A stretch of DNA of 59,532 bases from Verrucomicrobiota bacterium (lineage in GTDB: Bacteria > Verrucomicrobiota > Verrucomicrobiia > Chthoniobacterales > Chthoniobacteraceae). Positions 35,734-44,898 of this stretch are shown here, in pieces. The DNA lies in the NCBI GenBank assembly GCA_026398235.1, contig JAPLTE010000031.1, positions 1 through 59,532 of the forward strand, written 5' to 3'. A model generated the notes under the pieces. The model saw only the letters and a list, made by a program, of their open reading frames with translations, did not search any database and was not told the origin of the DNA. A program made the translations under genes and the position numbers. The number at the start of each line of letters is the position of its first letter. Within the stretch, counting starts at the first letter, position 1.

Positions 35734-37026
35734 ATGCCTAAATTTAACTACGTTGCTCTTGACTCCCGCGGAACTGAATCCACGGGCGTGGTCGAAGCCG
35801 CCAGCTCCAACGAAGCCATTGGCCAATTGCGGCAAGCGGGCTTTTTCCCGACCAGTGTGGTCGAGGAAGGCAAAGGGGGGGCGCGCAAGAGCGCTGCCTC
35901 CAAGAAAGCAACCAAAACAATGGCTGCGCCCGGGACGCCAGCCAAAAAGGGAAGCGGCATCGAGCTTTTCAAGAAATCGACCGTCAAGAGCAAGACGCTC
36001 ATGATTTTCACCCGCCAGCTTGCCACGCTCATTGATGCGGGCCTGCCGCTGTTGCGGGGTTTGACCGTTTTGGCCAAGCAGGAAAAAGATCTGGTGCTCA
36101 AGAAGACCATCAACATGCTTGCGGACTCGGTGCAAGGGGGCAACACCTTCTCCGAATCGCTGGCCCAGCACCCCAAGATTTTCAACAAGCTCTACATCAA
36201 CATGGTCAAAGCCGGTGAGCTGGGCGGTGTGCTTGAGCTCGTGCTCAACCGACTGGCCGAGTTCCAGGAAAAAGCGCAGAAGATCGCCAACAAGGTGAAG
36301 TCGGCGATGGCTTACCCGATGATTGTGCTCGTGATCGCCATCTTGATCATGTGGTTTTTGCTGGTCTTTATCGTGCCAAAGTTCGAGGCGATCTTCAAAG
36401 ACATGTTGGGCAACAAACCGCTGCCGGACATCACGCAGATCGTCATCGGAATCAGCAAGGGAATCCAGGAGCACTTCTTTGGGATTATCGGCACCGTTGT
36501 GGGTCTGGTCATCGCCTATCAACTCTTTGCCCGCAGCAATGCGGGGCGCGTCATTCTGGACCGCATCAAACTCAAAATCCCATTAATGGGCGATCTGCTC
36601 CGGAAATCGGCCATCTCGCGCTTCACCCGCACGCTGGGCACCCTGGTGGAAAGTGGCGTGCCGATCCTTCAGGCGCTCAACATCACCAAAGATACTTCGG
36701 GCAACGCAGTGATCGCCGACGCCATTCTCAAGGTGCACGATGCCGTCAAGGAAGGGGAATCGATTGTCGCCCCGCTGGAATCCAGCGGAGTTTTCCCGCC
36801 GTTGGTCATCAGCATGATCGACGTGGGTGAGGAAACCGGCCAATTGCCCGCCATGCTGCTCAAAGTGGCCGACGTGTTCGACGACGAAGTGGACAACGCC
36901 GTCGCCGGGCTGACCGCCATGCTCGAACCGCTCATGATCGTCTTTCTGGCGCTCGTCGTCGGCAGCATCGTCATCGCGCTGTTCATGCCGCTCATTTCCA
37001 TCATCCAGCAGATGCAGAGCCAGTAA
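35734..37026 (+). CDS. Type II secretion / type IV pilus inner-membrane protein (GspF/PilC family)
   Basis: 430 aa. Opens MPKFNYVALDSRGTESTGVV, the GspF/PilC N-terminus; a Lys/Ala-rich linker follows at residues 48-75. Two T2SF domains: the first has IFTRQLATLIDAGLPLLRGL and EPFSESLAQHPKIF-type segment (FSESLAQHPKIFNKLYINMV), the second ISRFTRTLGTLVESGVPILQ and ALNITKDTSGNAVI. Three membrane spans lie near 190, 245 and the C-terminus LEPLMIVFLALVVGSIVIAL. It anchors the assembly platform for pseudopilins. The next gene is a GspG-like pseudopilin 14 bases downstream; no ATPase or secretin is present, so the rest of the machine is elsewhere. Confidence 0.93.
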   Translation: MPKFNYVALDSRGTESTGVVEAASSNEAIGQLRQAGFFPTSVVEEGKGGARKSAASKKATKTMAAPGTPAKKGSGIELFKKSTVKSKTLMIFTRQLATLIDAGLPLLRGLTVLAKQEKDLVLKKTINMLADSVQGGNTFSESLAQHPKIFNKLYINMVKAGELGGVLELVLNRLAEFQEKAQKIANKVKSAMAYPMIVLVIAILIMWFLLVFIVPKFEAIFKDMLGNKPLPDITQIVIGISKGIQEHFFGIIGTVVGLVIAYQLFARSNAGRVILDRIKLKIPLMGDLLRKSAISRFTRTLGTLVESGVPILQALNITKDTSGNAVIADAILKVHDAVKEGESIVAPLESSGVFPPLVISMIDVGEETGQLPAMLLKVADVFDDEVDNAVAGLTAMLEPLMIVFLALVVGSIVIALFMPLISIIQQMQSQ

Positions 37027-37040
37027 CGGTTTTCCCATCC

Positions 37041-37655
37041 ATGAAACACGCTTTTCCCAGATCGGGGGGGTTCACCTTGATCGAACTGTTGGTGGTGATC
37101 TCGGTTATCACCATCCTCGCCGGGCTCACCCTTTCCATGCTCGACTACGCCAACAACAGCGCGGCGAGAAACCGGGCCAAGGCGGAGATTGGCGCATTAA
37201 GTCTCGCCCTCGAATCCTATAAAATCGACAACGGCGATTACCCGCGGAGCAGCAGTACCGATACGCTCAACGCCCGCACCACTACCGACTCGACCATCGC
37301 GGGAGGCCAATACAACGCCGCCTCCCTCACCCTCTACAAGCAACTCAGCGGAGACGGCGCGGACGGCAGCACCCCGGACCGCACCCTGAGCACGGCGGAA
37401 AAGGCGTTGGGGAAAGCCTATTTCACCTTCAAACCCAACATGCTCTATCCACGGGTTCCGGCCGGCACGGCAGCCACGGTTACCGCCCTCCTCGATCCGT
37501 TCCGCAACTGTTACGGCTATTCCACCATCGGCAGCCTCTCCACTTCAGGTACGACGGCAGCCACCTCGGGCTACAATCCCACCTTTGACCTCTGGAGCAC
37601 CGGCGGCACCAGCGGAACCAGCGGCACCGCTGGCTGGATCACCAACTGGAACTAG
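37041..37655 (+). CDS. GspG-like major pseudopilin
   Basis: 204 aa. The prepilin peptidase site is GGFTLIELLVVISVITILAG, with cleavage after the second Gly and Glu at +5. The following LSMLDYANNSAARNRAKAEI and ALSLALESYKIDNGDYPRS are the GspG helix and start of the head. The C-terminal third is rich in Gly, Thr and Ser (TGGTSGTSGTAGW), longer and lower in complexity than classical GspG. The short distance to the GspF gene indicates an operon. It could serve secretion or another pilus-like structure of this phylum. Confidence 0.9.
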   Translation: MKHAFPRSGGFTLIELLVVISVITILAGLTLSMLDYANNSAARNRAKAEIGALSLALESYKIDNGDYPRSSSTDTLNARTTTDSTIAGGQYNAASLTLYKQLSGDGADGSTPDRTLSTAEKALGKAYFTFKPNMLYPRVPAGTAATVTALLDPFRNCYGYSTIGSLSTSGTTAATSGYNPTFDLWSTGGTSGTSGTAGWITNWN

Positions 37656-37711
37656 GGCGAGGCCCAACTTTTCCTTGGCAGCGCCCGCCATTCACGTTCA
37701 GACTTGGCGAT

Positions 37712-38692
37712 ATGGATTTTGTTGCACAAGCCCGCCGGGTATTTGAAATCGAGCTCGCCGAAGTTCGCCGCGTAGCGGATCGCCTGGATGCCTCCTTCGG
37801 CCTCGCCGTGGAGACCGTTCTGCGGAGCGTTGAGAGCCGGGGAAAAATCGTCGTGATTGGCGTTGGAAAATCGGGGCACATCGGCGAAAAAATCGCCGCG
37901 ACGCTCACCAGCACCGGCTCTCCTGCCGTGGTGCTCAATTCGCTCAATGCCATGCACGGGGATCTCGGGGTGATTGCCGATGGCGACGTGATTCTGGCCC
38001 TGAGTTTCTCCGGTGAAACCGAGGAGCTCTTAAATATCCTCCCCGCCCTGGGCCGGTTCGACGTGAAGATCGTCTCCATCACGGGGAACCCGGCGTCCAC
38101 GCTCGCCAAAAATTCGCACGTTCACCTCGACGCCTCGATCCAGGAGGAAGCGTGCCCGCTCGGGCTGGCTCCCACTTCGAGCACCACCGCCGCCCTTGTC
38201 CTCGGCGATGCGCTGGCCATGGTGCTGCTTGAGGCGCGCGGCTTTAAAAAAGAGGATTTCGCGCGCTACCATCCCGGCGGAAGTTTGGGGCGTTCGCTCC
38301 TGCTTAAAGTCACCGACATCATGCGCACGGGCGACCAACTCGCGCTCCTGCCGCCCACGGACACCGTGCGCACTGTTTTGCAAAAAATGGCGCGCGCCCG
38401 CACCGGGTCCGCCATCCTTACCCACCCGGACGGCACGCTCGCGGGCGTCTTTACCCACGGCGATTTTGGCCGCCATTTTGAAACGGTGCCCGATCTTTTG
38501 GAGCGCCCGGTATGCGAGTTTATGACCCCCAAACCGATCACGGTCGTGGCCGATAAAATGGCGGTGGAAGTTCTGCGCATCCTGGAAATGCACGCCATCG
38601 ACGATCTCGTTGTGGTGGACGCCTCCAGCGGCGGACTGGTGCCGGTCGGCCTGGTCGATTCCCAGGACCTCGCCAAGTTCAGGCTTGTCTAA
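37712..38692 (+). CDS. kdsD: D-arabinose 5-phosphate isomerase (KpsF/GutQ family)
   Basis: 326 aa. N-terminal SIS domain with VVIGVGKSGHIGEKIAATLT, AMHGDLGVIADGDVILALSF, SGETEELLNILP and SSTTAALVLGDALAM; two CBS repeats follow (VTDIMRTGDQLALLPPTD, and EFMTPKPITVVADKMAVEV). It makes arabinose 5-phosphate for Kdo and thus lipopolysaccharide, which fits a Gram-negative envelope. The usual P-EALHGDLG reads LNAMHGDLG, with the His retained. The symbol is by family; paralogues in sugar-alcohol pathways exist. It precedes efp by 52 bases. Confidence 0.94.
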   Translation: MDFVAQARRVFEIELAEVRRVADRLDASFGLAVETVLRSVESRGKIVVIGVGKSGHIGEKIAATLTSTGSPAVVLNSLNAMHGDLGVIADGDVILALSFSGETEELLNILPALGRFDVKIVSITGNPASTLAKNSHVHLDASIQEEACPLGLAPTSSTTAALVLGDALAMVLLEARGFKKEDFARYHPGGSLGRSLLLKVTDIMRTGDQLALLPPTDTVRTVLQKMARARTGSAILTHPDGTLAGVFTHGDFGRHFETVPDLLERPVCEFMTPKPITVVADKMAVEVLRILEMHAIDDLVVVDASSGGLVPVGLVDSQDLAKFRLV

Positions 38693-38744
38693 GGGGGCGA
38701 ACGCTGCTCTATTTGACTATTCCAACCCTTCTTTTTTTACCTCA

Positions 38745-39302
38745 ATGGCATCCGCAAACGATCTCCGCAAAGGCATGGCAATCCGTTACAACAGTAACGT
38801 CGCCATCGTCCTTGAAGTCATGCACCGCACCCCTGGCAACCTCCGCGCCTTTGTGCAGTTGATCATCCGCTATATCGGCACCGGCAAAAGCGCCGACGTC
38901 CGCTTCGGATCGACCGACAAAGTCGAACTCGTGGAAGTCAACCGCCAGAAGGTGGAGTTCAGCTATAAAGACCAGACCGGCTACCATTTCATGGACCCGG
39001 AAACCTACGACACCATTTCGCTGAACGAAAACCTGCTCACCGAGGCGAAGGATTATCTCGTGGAAAATCTGCAAGTGGAAGTGCTCTACGCCGAAGGCAA
39101 AGCGGTGCAGGTCGAGCTCCCGTCCACTGTCACCCTGAAAGTCGTCGAATCCGCCGAAGGCGTGCGCGGCGACTCCGCCAATAACGTGCAGAAGCCGGCC
39201 AAGCTCGAAACCGGCAAAGTCATCAACGTGCCGCTCTTCATCAAGGAAGGCGAACTCGTAAAGATCGATACCCGCACCGGCGATTACCTCGGCCGGGCCT
39301 AA
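38745..39302 (+). CDS. efp: Elongation factor P with Asn at the loop tip
   Basis: 185 aa factor that rescues ribosomes stalled on polyproline. Domain I: ASANDLRKGMAIRYNSNVAI, HRTPGNLRAFVQLIIRYIG, TGKSADVRFGSTDKVE. Domains II and III include FMDPETYDTISLNENLL, VELPSTVTLKVVESAEGVRG and the C-terminal VKIDTRTGDYLGRA. The loop that reads PGKGxAF in the Lys34-modified type reads PGNLRAF here, so position 34 (E. coli count) is Asn32; there is Arg two residues later. The modification route is therefore unknown, and no epm or earP gene is nearby. The ATG at 38745 is the family start. Confidence 0.96.
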   Translation: MASANDLRKGMAIRYNSNVAIVLEVMHRTPGNLRAFVQLIIRYIGTGKSADVRFGSTDKVELVEVNRQKVEFSYKDQTGYHFMDPETYDTISLNENLLTEAKDYLVENLQVEVLYAEGKAVQVELPSTVTLKVVESAEGVRGDSANNVQKPAKLETGKVINVPLFIKEGELVKIDTRTGDYLGRA

Positions 39303-39323
39303 GCGCCGCCACCGCTTTGCTCC

Positions 39324-40133
39324 ATGTCGCGCCTCCCCAAGCGCCCACGAAAAGCAAGGCGGAATCCCCAACAACTTCAAACCGGCTCGGCAACGCTCTT
39401 TGGCGAAACCGAGCCGTTTGCTGTACCGGCCTCTCGCAACCGGCTCGTGGTTCCCACAAGGGCGCTGAATACCGTCATCGCGGTGTTCCTCCTCCCGCTG
39501 GCGGCGATCTGGAGTCTCACGTTTTTCCACCTCGTCGCGCGGGAAACCGTCCATCACAACTATTGGGCCACCGAGGAGTTTTGGTTCTTCGGGCTGGGTG
39601 CGCTGCTGTGGATCATCGCCTTCTTTGGGCTCCCGCGCCAGGCGGTCGTCTATGTCTATGTTTACGGGCACGAGTTGACCCACGCGGTCTGGGTCTGGCT
39701 GATGGGCGGACGGGTCAGCGCGTTTGAAGTGCGGCGCGACGGCGGCCACATCATGACCAACAAGAGCAACGTCTGGATTGCGCTCTCTCCTTATTTTTAT
39801 CCGATCTACAGTGTGCTGGTGATGGTCCTCTACGCCATCGGCTGGATGTTCTGCGATATGACTCCGTACACACGATGGCTTTTTCTCGCGCTCGGGTTCA
39901 CCTGGACTTTTCACATGAGCTTCACCTTGTGGATGATCCCCAAAGGCCAGACCGACCTCTCCTCGCACGGCACCTTTTTTTCGCTTGTCGTCATTTACCT
40001 CATGAACCTGGCGCTGCTCACCGCGCTGCTTTTGCTCACGGCCCCGCACCTGACCCTGCACGGGTTTGGTCGCGAATTTCTGCACAACGCCGTGGAGTTT
40101 TCGAGCTGGGTGGCTGGGTATTTGCGGGGGTAG
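39324..40133 (+). CDS. Membrane protein with HEXXH motif (M50-like)
   Basis: 269 aa with a basic cytoplasmic N-terminus (RLPKRPRKARRNPQQ) and about six membrane spans. The second or third span carries YGHELTHAVWVWLMGGRVSA, a HEXXH zinc motif inside a hydrophobic segment as in M50 intramembrane proteases. A second ligand motif such as the NPDG of classical S2P proteins is not seen, so protease activity is uncertain. It lies 21 bases after efp on the same strand. Function unknown; could be a site-2-like protease or a degenerate relative. Confidence 0.65.
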   Translation: MSRLPKRPRKARRNPQQLQTGSATLFGETEPFAVPASRNRLVVPTRALNTVIAVFLLPLAAIWSLTFFHLVARETVHHNYWATEEFWFFGLGALLWIIAFFGLPRQAVVYVYVYGHELTHAVWVWLMGGRVSAFEVRRDGGHIMTNKSNVWIALSPYFYPIYSVLVMVLYAIGWMFCDMTPYTRWLFLALGFTWTFHMSFTLWMIPKGQTDLSSHGTFFSLVVIYLMNLALLTALLLLTAPHLTLHGFGREFLHNAVEFSSWVAGYLRG

Positions 40134-40171
40134 ATCGCATTAGGAAGTGTTCACGATCTGAAGGAGAAGAA

Positions 40172-40299
40172 AATCTGGAACTCAGGAACTCAAGAAGATT
40201 CAGAAAGGGAACGACTGTTGCCCTTTTTGGTCTCCATTCCAATTTTGGGGTTCCGCACCCTCATTTTTCCTGAGTTCCTGAGTTCCTGAGTTCCAGATT
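40172..40299. repeat. Composite inverted element k (GGAACTCA arms)
   Basis: Between convergent genes. Left arm 40172-40196 AATCTGGAACTCAGGAACTC then AAGAA; right arm 40264-40299 TTTTTCCTGAGTTCCTGAGT then TCCTGAGTTCCAGATT. The tip AATCTGGAACTCA is exactly inverted. Interior has no listed family. Same arms as element a. Confidence 0.8.
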
Positions 40300-40304
40300 G
40301 TTTT

Positions 40305-41075
40305 TCAACTCGATTTACCGGAAGGATTCTCTCTCCACGCTGCCAAATCATGCGCCAGCGGGGCATTCCATTCGAGCGGGCCGTCTTGCTCCGTCTCCAG
40401 CCGCAGCCGCGTGGAATGGAGCGCGTGGCGGGGAAGCAGCAAACGGCTTTCCAGGCTGGGCGTCCAGCCGGTCTCGATGAATTCCAAATAACACCGCTCA
40501 TCCGGGCCGTAGATTTTGTCCCCCACAATAGGGTGCCCGGCATGGGCCAGATGCACACGGATTTGATGGGTGCGCCCCGTCTCCGGAAACGCCCGCACCA
40601 GTGCAAAGCGGTTCCCGGCGCTCGTTGCTTTTTCAAAGCGCTGCTCCACCTGGAAGCGCGTCCCCGCTTCCGCTCCCTCGGGGTGCACGCACCGCTTCAG
40701 GTAAATCGCCGTGGGGAGCTGTTCCCCCTGGCGGAGAATCGGCGCGCAAACCGTGAATGCGTCGTGCTCCGGCCAGCCCCAAACGAGGGCGAGATATTCC
40801 TTGGCCACCGCCCGGTGGCTCATCGCCGTGTGGAAGCGCCGCGCGGCCGCCGCCGTTTTGCAGACAAGCACAAGGCCGCTGGTTTCGCGGTCGAGCCGGT
40901 TGACGATCGAGACCTGCCCGCCGTTGGCCAGCTCAAATGCGAGCAGTCCACGCAACCCATCCCAAAGCGTTTTGGGCCCGTCGGGTTTCTTGGGATGCAC
41001 CAGCAAAAACGGCGGCTTGTCCACGACGATCCATGCGTCGGTCTCATCAATAATCGTAAATGCGGGGTCACCCAT
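40305..41075 (-). CDS. RluA/RluD-family pseudouridine synthase
   Basis: 256 aa. Catalytic motif VNRLDRETSGLVLVCK contains the Asp that attacks uridine; the usual HRLD reads NRLD. DAWIVVDKPPFLLVHPKKPD stands before it, KEYLALVWGWP and GRTHQIRVHLAHAGHPIVGD after it. There is no S4 domain. Target rRNA or tRNA position cannot be told. The ATG at 41073-41075 has a Shine-Dalgarno GGAG 8 bases upstream; a TTG at 41090 is less likely. The start overlaps the end of acr3 by 8 bases, so it is the last gene of the arsenic operon. Confidence 0.9.
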   Translation of the reverse strand: MGDPAFTIIDETDAWIVVDKPPFLLVHPKKPDGPKTLWDGLRGLLAFELANGGQVSIVNRLDRETSGLVLVCKTAAAARRFHTAMSHRAVAKEYLALVWGWPEHDAFTVCAPILRQGEQLPTAIYLKRCVHPEGAEAGTRFQVEQRFEKATSAGNRFALVRAFPETGRTHQIRVHLAHAGHPIVGDKIYGPDERCYLEFIETGWTPSLESRLLLPRHALHSTRLRLETEQDGPLEWNAPLAHDLAAWRENPSGKSS

Positions 41076-42129
41076 TAGCCGGAGCTCCAAACCAATGCCG
41101 GGTGCGGTTGCAAACGTTGCAGACTGAAAGCATCACCGGCACTTCTACGAGCACGCCCACCACACACGCCAGGGCCGCCGGCGAGGAGGGGCCAAAGAGC
41201 GTAATCGCCACCGCCACCGCCAGTTCAAAGAAGTTGCTCGCGCCGATCAATGCGCCCGGAGCGGCGACATTGTGCTCGACCTTGAGCCAGCGCATGAGGA
41301 GGTAGGTGAGGCTGGAGTTGAAATAGACTTGGATAAGGATCGGCACCGCGATCAAGAGAACCGCGAACCAGCGCTGGGTCAGGTTTTCGGCCTGGAACGC
41401 AAAAATCAGCACCAGCGTGATCAGCAGTGCCGCGATGGTGACGGGATGAAAAATCGGGAGGAATTTCGTTTCAAACCAGTCGCTCCCATGGGATTTGAGC
41501 AATGCCGTGCGCGTCAGCCAGCCTGCCGCGAGCGGGATCACAATAAAAACCACGACCGAGGTGATGAGCACTTTGGAAGGCACCACGACGTTGGCCACGC
41601 CGCAGAGGAACATCACGATGGGAGCGAACGCGACGAGCATGATCAAATCGTTCACCGCGACTTGGACCAGGGTGTAAACCGGGTCGCCATCGGTCAGATA
41701 CGACCAGACGAAAACCATCGCGGTGCAGGGTGCCGCGGCGAGGATGATCAAACCGGCGGTATAATTCTTTGCCACCTCGGGGGCGATCCAGGGGGCAAAG
41801 AGGTTTTGCATGAACAGCCATGCGAGAAACGCCATGCTGAACGGTTTCACCAGCCAGTTCACAAAGAGGGTAATCATCAACCCCTTCGGTTTTTTGGCGA
41901 TACCTCCCAGCGCGGTGAAATCCACTTTGAGCATCATCGGGTAAATCATCAGCCAGATGAGCACGGCGATGGGGATGTTCACCTGCGAGCCCTGGCCGAA
42001 TTCCAGCTTGCTCAAGGCCGAGATGAGCGCCGGAGCCAGCTTGCCCAGCACGATCCCCACCAGCATACAGAGAAATACCCAAACGGTGAGGTAGCGTTCA
42101 AAAAACGCGAGTTTCTTGGGGGCGCTCAT
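41068..42129 (-). CDS. acr3: Arsenite efflux permease Acr3
   Basis: 353 aa with ten membrane spans. Family features are [75 protein letters not shown] (with the conserved Cys of the transport site), [20 protein letters not shown]. It exports As(III)(OH)3 from the cytoplasm by proton exchange. The ATG overlaps the stop of arsC by four bases. Its substrate is the product of ArsC. Confidence 0.96.
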   Translation of the reverse strand: MSAPKKLAFFERYLTVWVFLCMLVGIVLGKLAPALISALSKLEFGQGSQVNIPIAVLIWLMIYPMMLKVDFTALGGIAKKPKGLMITLFVNWLVKPFSMAFLAWLFMQNLFAPWIAPEVAKNYTAGLIILAAAPCTAMVFVWSYLTDGDPVYTLVQVAVNDLIMLVAFAPIVMFLCGVANVVVPSKVLITSVVVFIVIPLAAGWLTRTALLKSHGSDWFETKFLPIFHPVTIAALLITLVLIFAFQAENLTQRWFAVLLIAVPILIQVYFNSSLTYLLMRWLKVEHNVAAPGALIGASNFFELAVAVAITLFGPSSPAALACVVGVLVEVPVMLSVCNVCNRTRHWFGAPANG

Positions 42130-42563
42130 AATGAAATCCCTTCCTTGTAACCCGCCGCATACGCCTCGAAAACGAGCCGGATCTGGTCCCGCACGCGCCG
42201 GAAATCGTTCAGGATTTCCTCCTCCGTGCCGGTGGCGTGGGCCGGGTCGTCAAACCCCCAATGGTGCCGGTGGACCTGGCCGGGGAAGAGCGGGCACGCC
42301 TGGTCGGCATTGCCGCAAACGGTGATCACTGTGGTGATATCCCGGTCGAGGAACTCGTTCATGTGTTTGGAAGTGTGAGCGGAAATGTCGATGCCGATTT
42401 CTTTGAGCGCCGCGATGGCTTTGGGATGCACATAACCGGCGGGATGGGACCCGGCGCTTTGCACATCCAGCAAACCGCCCGCCGCGTGCCGAAGAATCCC
42501 TTCGGCCATGTGGCTGCGACAGGAATTCCCGGTGCAGAGAATGAGGACGTTGGGTTTGTTCAT
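42126..42563 (-). CDS. arsC: Arsenate reductase, thioredoxin-coupled (LMW-phosphatase fold)
   Basis: 145 aa. The P-loop [13 protein letters not shown] has the CX5R active site, and the two further redox Cys are spaced seven apart in [15 protein letters not shown], as in the thioredoxin-linked class (Cys10/82/89). The domain order then gives [19 protein letters not shown]. It reduces arsenate to arsenite, which Acr3 exports. Electrons would come from thioredoxin, and two thioredoxin-like proteins are encoded upstream in this operon. Stop overlaps acr3. Confidence 0.96.
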   Translation of the reverse strand: MNKPNVLILCTGNSCRSHMAEGILRHAAGGLLDVQSAGSHPAGYVHPKAIAALKEIGIDISAHTSKHMNEFLDRDITTVITVCGNADQACPLFPGQVHRHHWGFDDPAHATGTEEEILNDFRRVRDQIRLVFEAYAAGYKEGISL

Positions 42564-42569
42564 AAACGA

Positions 42570-43664
42570 TTACATGAGGAGGTTAAAAAGGGTGCCGACG
42601 AGCATGATGCCGATCGCAACGATGCCGAAGAAAGTGAGGATGAGCGGCCATTTGAGCACTTTGCGGAGGATGACCGCCTCGGGCAGGGAAAGGCCGATGA
42701 CCGACATCATGAAGGCCAGCGCCGTTCCCAATGCGGCTCCTTTGCCCAAAAGCGCCTGCACCACGGGGATGATTCCGGCGGCATTGGAATACATGGGCAC
42801 CCCGATCACCACCGCCGCAGGGACCGACCACCATGCGCCTTTGCCCATCACCGAGGCCATCAAACCCTCCGGCACATAGCCGTGAATCCCGGCCCCAACG
42901 GCGATTCCAAGAATGACGTAAAACCAAACCCGGCCTACGATGTCGCGCACAGCCTCCCAGCCATACTGGATGCGGGCGGGCCAATCCAGCGGCGCCTCCT
43001 CTGAAGCCGACCCCGTGGGCGTCGCATAGACCCATTCCTCGACGTGGCGTTCCATGCCCAGACGCCCGATCACCCAACCCGCGATCAACGCAATCAACAG
43101 GCCGGTCCCCATATAAAGGGCCGCCACCTTCCAGCCAAAAAGTCCGAAGAGCAGCACGAGGGCGATTTCGTTGACCATCGGCGCGGAAATGAGAAACGAA
43201 AAAGTGACTCCAAGCGGCACTCCCGTGGTGACAAATCCGATGAACAGAGGGACCGCCGAGCACGAACAAAACGGCGTCACCACCCCGAGCAATGCGGCAA
43301 GGAGGCTGCCGACCCACTCCCCCTTGCCGGAGAGAATGCGGCGCGTGCGTTCCGGCGTGAAGAATGAGCGGACGATGCCTATGCAAAAAACCACAAGCAC
43401 AAGCAGCATGAGCACCTTGGGCACCTCGAAGACGAAAAATTCCACGGCGGCGCTTAAATGCAACCCGTGTTTTAGGCCAAACAGATCATAGGTGACCCAA
43501 GTAGCGAGCTTGGAAAGTCTGCTATAGCCAAGCCACCAAATCATCCATGCGGCAAAGCCGCGCAGGAGATATTGATACCCTCCGTGGCTATGCACAGCCG
43601 ACACGGCAGCGGGCGTATCGCCTGTGTTCTTACAGCAGCAATCGGGTTTCTGAACTGGGTCCAT
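42570..43664 (-). CDS. Permease, ArsP/DUF318-like
   Basis: 364 aa with eight to ten membrane spans. It has the ArsP/UPF0718 signature VTPFCSCSAVPLFIGFVTTG, and matching SAPMVNEIALVLLFGLFGWK and VPMYSNAAGIIPVVQALLGK. The N-terminus contains a Cys cluster PDCCCKNTG that could bind As(III). ArsP exports trivalent organoarsenicals such as methylarsenite; the family also includes members of unknown substrate. It lies 6 bases upstream of arsC on the coding strand, so it belongs to the operon. Confidence 0.86.
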   Translation of the reverse strand: MDPVQKPDCCCKNTGDTPAAVSAVHSHGGYQYLLRGFAAWMIWWLGYSRLSKLATWVTYDLFGLKHGLHLSAAVEFFVFEVPKVLMLLVLVVFCIGIVRSFFTPERTRRILSGKGEWVGSLLAALLGVVTPFCSCSAVPLFIGFVTTGVPLGVTFSFLISAPMVNEIALVLLFGLFGWKVAALYMGTGLLIALIAGWVIGRLGMERHVEEWVYATPTGSASEEAPLDWPARIQYGWEAVRDIVGRVWFYVILGIAVGAGIHGYVPEGLMASVMGKGAWWSVPAAVVIGVPMYSNAAGIIPVVQALLGKGAALGTALAFMMSVIGLSLPEAVILRKVLKWPLILTFFGIVAIGIMLVGTLFNLLM

Positions 43665-43721
43665 GATTATGTTTGGAGGCGGTTCAAGGATCTGGATTTT
43701 GATTCGGCGAGGGAGTGGTTT

Positions 43722-44420
43722 CTAGCGGGCAGCGTAAACAAGGTAGATTCCGCCCAGAATCACCAGCACGCCGCAGATGGCTTTGAGGATGGCGACTCCT
43801 TTGGAGGTTTCATTCCAGTCGAGGTAACGCTGCACGAGCTCGGTCGAAGTGCCCGCCAACACGATCACCGCGCAATGCCCGATCCCGTAGGCCAGCAGCA
43901 TCGCCGCGGCTTGGAGGGCGTTGGTTTTTGCCAGCTTGAAAGTGACGCCAAGGACTGGGGCCATGTAGGCAAACGTGCACGGTCCAAGTGCGATCCCGAA
44001 GACCAGCCCCAGAACCAGCGCCGCCAGCAAGCCTCTGCTCTTCATCCCGACCTGGCCGGGGCCTGACCATGGCGCGGGAAGGATGCCCAAGAGAAACAAT
44101 CCCACCGCAAAAAAAACGCACGCCACCAGATAATTCCCCCCCACGCCGATGTCGCCCAGCATGCGACCCGCCGCCGACGTAATCCCCCCGATCGCCGCGA
44201 TGGTAATGAGGATGCCGCCTGAAAAAAGCGTCGCCGTCCAGAATGCGCGTGCCGTGGAAGCTTTGCCCTGGCCGCCGATAAAGCCTACGATCAGTGGAAT
44301 GCTCGCAAGATGGCAGGGGCTTAGGATAATACTCAGGATACCCCACACGAATGCCGCGCCGAGCGCGACCACTGCGGATCCCTCCACCGCCCGGCTTAAG
44401 GTAAGAAAAAGCGTTTCCAT
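43722..44420 (-). CDS. CcdA/DsbD-like thiol-disulfide electron carrier
   Basis: 232 aa with six membrane spans. The two redox Cys stand in ILSPCHLASIPLIVGFIGGQ and in FGIALGPCTFAYMAPVLG, the CcdA pattern for passing electrons from cytoplasmic thioredoxin to the periplasm. The other elements, GLFLLGILPAPWSG and a C-terminal GVLVILGGIYLVYAA, fit. In this operon it may reduce the anchored thioredoxin encoded next upstream. The ATG at 44418-44420 (METLFLTLSRAVEGS) is chosen. Confidence 0.9.
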   Translation of the reverse strand: METLFLTLSRAVEGSAVVALGAAFVWGILSIILSPCHLASIPLIVGFIGGQGKASTARAFWTATLFSGGILITIAAIGGITSAAGRMLGDIGVGGNYLVACVFFAVGLFLLGILPAPWSGPGQVGMKSRGLLAALVLGLVFGIALGPCTFAYMAPVLGVTFKLAKTNALQAAAMLLAYGIGHCAVIVLAGTSTELVQRYLDWNETSKGVAILKAICGVLVILGGIYLVYAAR

Positions 44421-44425
44421 TGGGT

Positions 44426-44887
44426 TCAGGGAGCCGCTTTCTTCTCTCCAAAATGGATGCCAAGTTCCTTCCATTTCGCTAAAATTTCTTCTTTCGCGAA
44501 AAAGCCTTCGTGCCGGAACAGTTCCTTCCCGGCAGTGTCGTAAAAGATCTGCGTGGGGATCATTTTAACGGCGTATTGCTTGCTGGCTTGGGGATTCTGC
44601 CAAACGTCTATGAAATCCACCTGCATCCGTCCCTCATACTCCTTCTTCAATGCCTCAAGAATGGGCGCCATCATTTTGCACGGAATGCACCGGCTCGCCC
44701 CCAGGTCCACGAGACGCGGCACGGGGGCGGGTGAAGGAGCGTCCACAGCCCTGGCTTTCGAGGCAAATAGCGACGCTCCGCAGCCGCACCCCGCCTGCGG
44801 CAAGGGATCGGCGCGCATGAATACCCAAGCGATCGAGAGACCGGTGAGCGCCATGGCAACCAGCGTTTTTTTCGAGAGCGATTTCAT
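44426..44887 (-). CDS. Membrane-anchored thioredoxin-fold protein
   Basis: 153 aa. An N-terminal hydrophobic stretch LVAMALTGLSIAWVF acts as signal or anchor, followed by Cys-rich GCGCGASLF and a linker. The thioredoxin domain has LGASRCIPCKMMAPILEALK with the CIPC redox site, IDVWQNPQASKQYAVKMIPT with the cis-Pro and IFYDTAGKELFRHEGFFAK. It should face the periplasm and take electrons from the CcdA encoded just downstream, 5 bases apart. Target proteins unknown. Confidence 0.9.
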   Translation of the reverse strand: MKSLSKKTLVAMALTGLSIAWVFMRADPLPQAGCGCGASLFASKARAVDAPSPAPVPRLVDLGASRCIPCKMMAPILEALKKEYEGRMQVDFIDVWQNPQASKQYAVKMIPTQIFYDTAGKELFRHEGFFAKEEILAKWKELGIHFGEKKAAP

Positions 44888-44898
44888 TTGAGAGAAGT

